Part shown: in pieces, positions 62,606-64,000 of the stretch
Position numbering within the stretch: position 1 is the stretch's first letter
Layout of the letters: every line of letters begins with the position of its first letter
NCBI GenBank assembly: GCA_964640955.1
Contig: CAZXJI010000017.1
Coordinates: 1 to 64,000 of the forward strand
Length of the DNA: 64,000 nt
Direction: 5' to 3'
Origin: CAXXOK01 sp964640955
Lineage (GTDB): Bacteria > Bacillota > Clostridia > Christensenellales > Aristaeellaceae
The notes under the pieces: generated by a model
Databases searched by the model: none
What the model saw: only the letters and a program-made list of their open reading frames with translations
Told to the model about the DNA's origin: nothing
Position numbers and translations under genes: made by a program

Positions 62606-63283
62606 TTACTTAAAATAGTTTGGGTATCGCTCCTTAAACGCCTTTTCCACCGTTCTATAATTGGTCAGGTGCAATTGCATCATCGCTCGTGCCTGCTTGG
62701 GATCCCGGTTTTCTATGGCTTCGACGATTTTCGCATGTTCCTGTACGATGACGGACGGCGTCAGTTCTGCCATGGCAATGTTACGAACGCGGTCAAAGTG
62801 AATCGCAATACTCCTCATGAGAGTATAGGCGTTTGGTTTTTCCGCGATGTCGAACAACATTTTATGGAATGAGTTGTCGAGCTTGAATACCTTGCTGGCG
62901 CCTGAAGTGCTCGACATATAAAAAATCTGAAGCCGGATATTCTCTTTTAGTTCAGCGATGTTCTTGTCGCTTGCGATTTCACATACGACTTCGACAGCCT
63001 CGCATTCGAGCGCTCTTCGGATGAATTGCGATTCTTCGACGAGTTTAAAATCGATATAGGAGATAATGCTTCCTCTTTGCGGGTAAATCTCGATGATCTG
63101 GACTTTGGAAAGCTCCAACAACGCTTCCCGTACGGGCGTACGCGATATTCTCATTTCAGCGGCGAGCTCGTTTTCGCTGAGCACCGTTCCCGGCTTCAGC
63201 TCTAGGCTGATGATATTCTCCTTCAGCGTTCTTACCGCGTATTCTCTCGCAGTCTCACGCGGCAGGCGTGCATCCAGGTGCAT
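62606..63283 (-). CDS. GntR-family (FadR-type) transcriptional regulator
   Basis: A 225-residue regulator with an N-terminal winged HTH (VLSENELAAEMRISRTPVREAL, residues about 33-54) and a C-terminal FCD helical ligand-binding domain (metal-binding Asp/His positions include FKLDNSFHKMLF and HAKIVEAIENRD, QLHLTNYR). ATG 63283 is decided by AAGGAGGAG 6 bases upstream; a longer frame exists but has no ribosome site. Such regulators often control sugar acid genes. It lies near the partial alcohol dehydrogenase, which could be its target. Confidence 0.9.
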   Translation of the reverse strand: MHLDARLPRETAREYAVRTLKENIISLELKPGTVLSENELAAEMRISRTPVREALLELSKVQIIEIYPQRGSIISYIDFKLVEESQFIRRALECEAVEVVCEIASDKNIAELKENIRLQIFYMSSTSGASKVFKLDNSFHKMLFDIAEKPNAYTLMRSIAIHFDRVRNIAMAELTPSVIVQEHAKIVEAIENRDPKQARAMMQLHLTNYRTVEKAFKERYPNYFK

Positions 63284-63420
63284 CACTGGCTCCTCCTTAC
63301 TCGATGTTTCCAACTCCGAATCAGGTCATCGCCGCAACGCATCGGCCTGCGTAGCTGTCTCTAACTATAAGATACCTTATCCCTTTGGCAAATGCAAGCG
63401 ATTCATAGCAGGGGGCCGTA

Positions 63421-64000
63421 TTACGGTTGCGTTCCGGCGCCCTTGTGCGAAATGCCGATGATCAGCTTGCGATACTCGCCCGCGTGCGCCTGGGCGTATT
63501 CGAACGCTTCTTTCGCCTGCTCCAGATCGTATTCGCAGTTGACAAAACCATCCAGAGGAAACCGGTTCTCTTCAATATTCCGGATAACGCCGGGAAACTG
63601 GTTTGCCTGCAGCCTGGAACCCAGGAGTTCCGTCTGTTTCTTCGTCATCGACAGGAACGGCACTCTCACGACTTCGGTGCCGAAACCCAGCAGAACGATT
63701 CGCCCGGCGGGCGCGATCAGGTCGAGCGCCTGCTCCACGGCCCCGGCAAGACCGACCGCGTCAATATAAACGTTTATGCCGGTTTCTCCGACCATCTGCC
63801 GCACCGCCTGCGCCATATCCTCGCCGGCAACGTTGATCGTCCGATCCGCACCGAGCGAACGGGCGTAGACGAGTTTATCCTCCACGACGTCGGTGATGAT
63901 GCATGTGGCTCCGCGCAGTTTGGCGTTGAGGAGCGCGCATAGTCCAATGGTGCCCGCACCTGAAATCAGTACGGTGTCTCCCCGGCCTACGCGTCCGCGC
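63421..64000 (-). CDS. Zinc-type (MDR) alcohol or sorbitol dehydrogenase, C-terminal part (gene cut by window edge)
   Basis: The last 193 or so residues of a medium-chain dehydrogenase/reductase; its start lies beyond 64000. The NAD-binding motif SGAGTIGL is visible near the edge, then AVGLAGAVEQALDLIAPAGRIVLLGFG and the usual C-terminal helix (DLEQAKEAFEYAQAHAGEYRKLIIGI). The zinc-binding N-terminal half is not in the window. Sorbitol, threonine or a polyol/galactitol substrate is possible. It is read toward the GntR gene, 137 bases from it. Confidence 0.8.
   Translation of the reverse strand, partial: RGRVGRGDTVLISGAGTIGLCALLNAKLRGATCIITDVVEDKLVYARSLGADRTINVAGEDMAQAVRQMVGETGINVYIDAVGLAGAVEQALDLIAPAGRIVLLGFGTEVVRVPFLSMTKKQTELLGSRLQANQFPGVIRNIEENRFPLDGFVNCEYDLEQAKEAFEYAQAHAGEYRKLIIGISHKGAGTQP

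Noticed and set aside
1..64000. Insertion sequences, prophage, integrases or CRISPR arrays
   Set aside because: I looked for transposase or integrase motifs and regularly spaced repeats and found none.

Overview
The window looks like chromosomal DNA of a GC-rich, anaerobic Gram-positive bacterium of the class Clostridia, most likely a gut or rumen polysaccharide degrader. The evidence is three CUT1-type sugar ABC transporters with LplB/YtcP-like or MalFG-like permeases, two YesMN-type two-component pairs, a glycyl radical enzyme with its activase, an AgrBD peptide-signalling pair, strong AGGAGG ribosome sites and many short overlapping operons. A finer placement (for example Christensenellales or Oscillospirales) is only a guess.

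Layout. (1) 2-9099: the tail of a solute-binding protein, an alpha/beta esterase and two AraC-type response regulator / YesM-type kinase pairs. (2) 9332-14395: ABC transporter (binding protein, two permeases) with a GH5 glycosidase. (3) 14686-22374: AraC regulator divergent from a GH38-like enzyme, a GH13 enzyme, an enolase-superfamily dehydratase and an RraA-family protein. (4) 22532-27053: second ABC transporter and an FAD oxidoreductase. (5) 27069-36684: AraC regulator divergent from GH10, SDR, beta-propeller lactonase, GH2 and UxuA-like genes, with a convergent IlvD/Edd-family dehydratase. (6) 36901-37619: two small proteins. (7) 37699-47070: a seven-gene minus-strand operon (glycyl radical activase, glycyl radical enzyme, ABC transporter, DUF1861/GH130-like protein, HAD phosphatase) preceded by a LacI regulator; both promoters carry the palindrome ATCAAACGTTTGAT. 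(8) 47240-51240: an Agr-like cluster (DUF5317-like, kinase-less AgrC-like membrane protein, AgrB, a 40-residue AgrD) running into a GGDEF/HD-GYP protein and then a highly structured intergenic RNA candidate. (9) 51633-56242: heptad-repeat secreted protein and MMPL transporter divergent from a TetR regulator with a shared operator. (10) 56329-61976: PHP phosphoesterase and a MoxR / DUF58 / transglutaminase operon. (11) 62165-64000: tRNA-Arg(CCG), a GntR regulator and the end of an alcohol dehydrogenase.

How it works together. Regions 1-7 read as a carbohydrate island: extracellular oligosaccharides are bound and imported, cleaved by cytoplasmic GH2, GH5, GH10, GH13 and GH38-like enzymes (none has a visible signal peptide), and sugars or sugar acids are oxidised and dehydrated by the SDR, lactonase, UxuA, IlvD-type and enolase-type enzymes, with RraA as a possible aldolase. 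Regulation is local: YesMN pairs, AraC, LacI and GntR proteins each sit next to their likely targets.

The most interesting parts are the Agr-type signalling cluster joined to a c-di-GMP enzyme without any Agr kinase or AgrA, the nested-helix RNA candidate downstream of it, and the sugar-linked glycyl radical enzyme whose active-site loop lacks the Cys-x-Glu of the known dehydratases.
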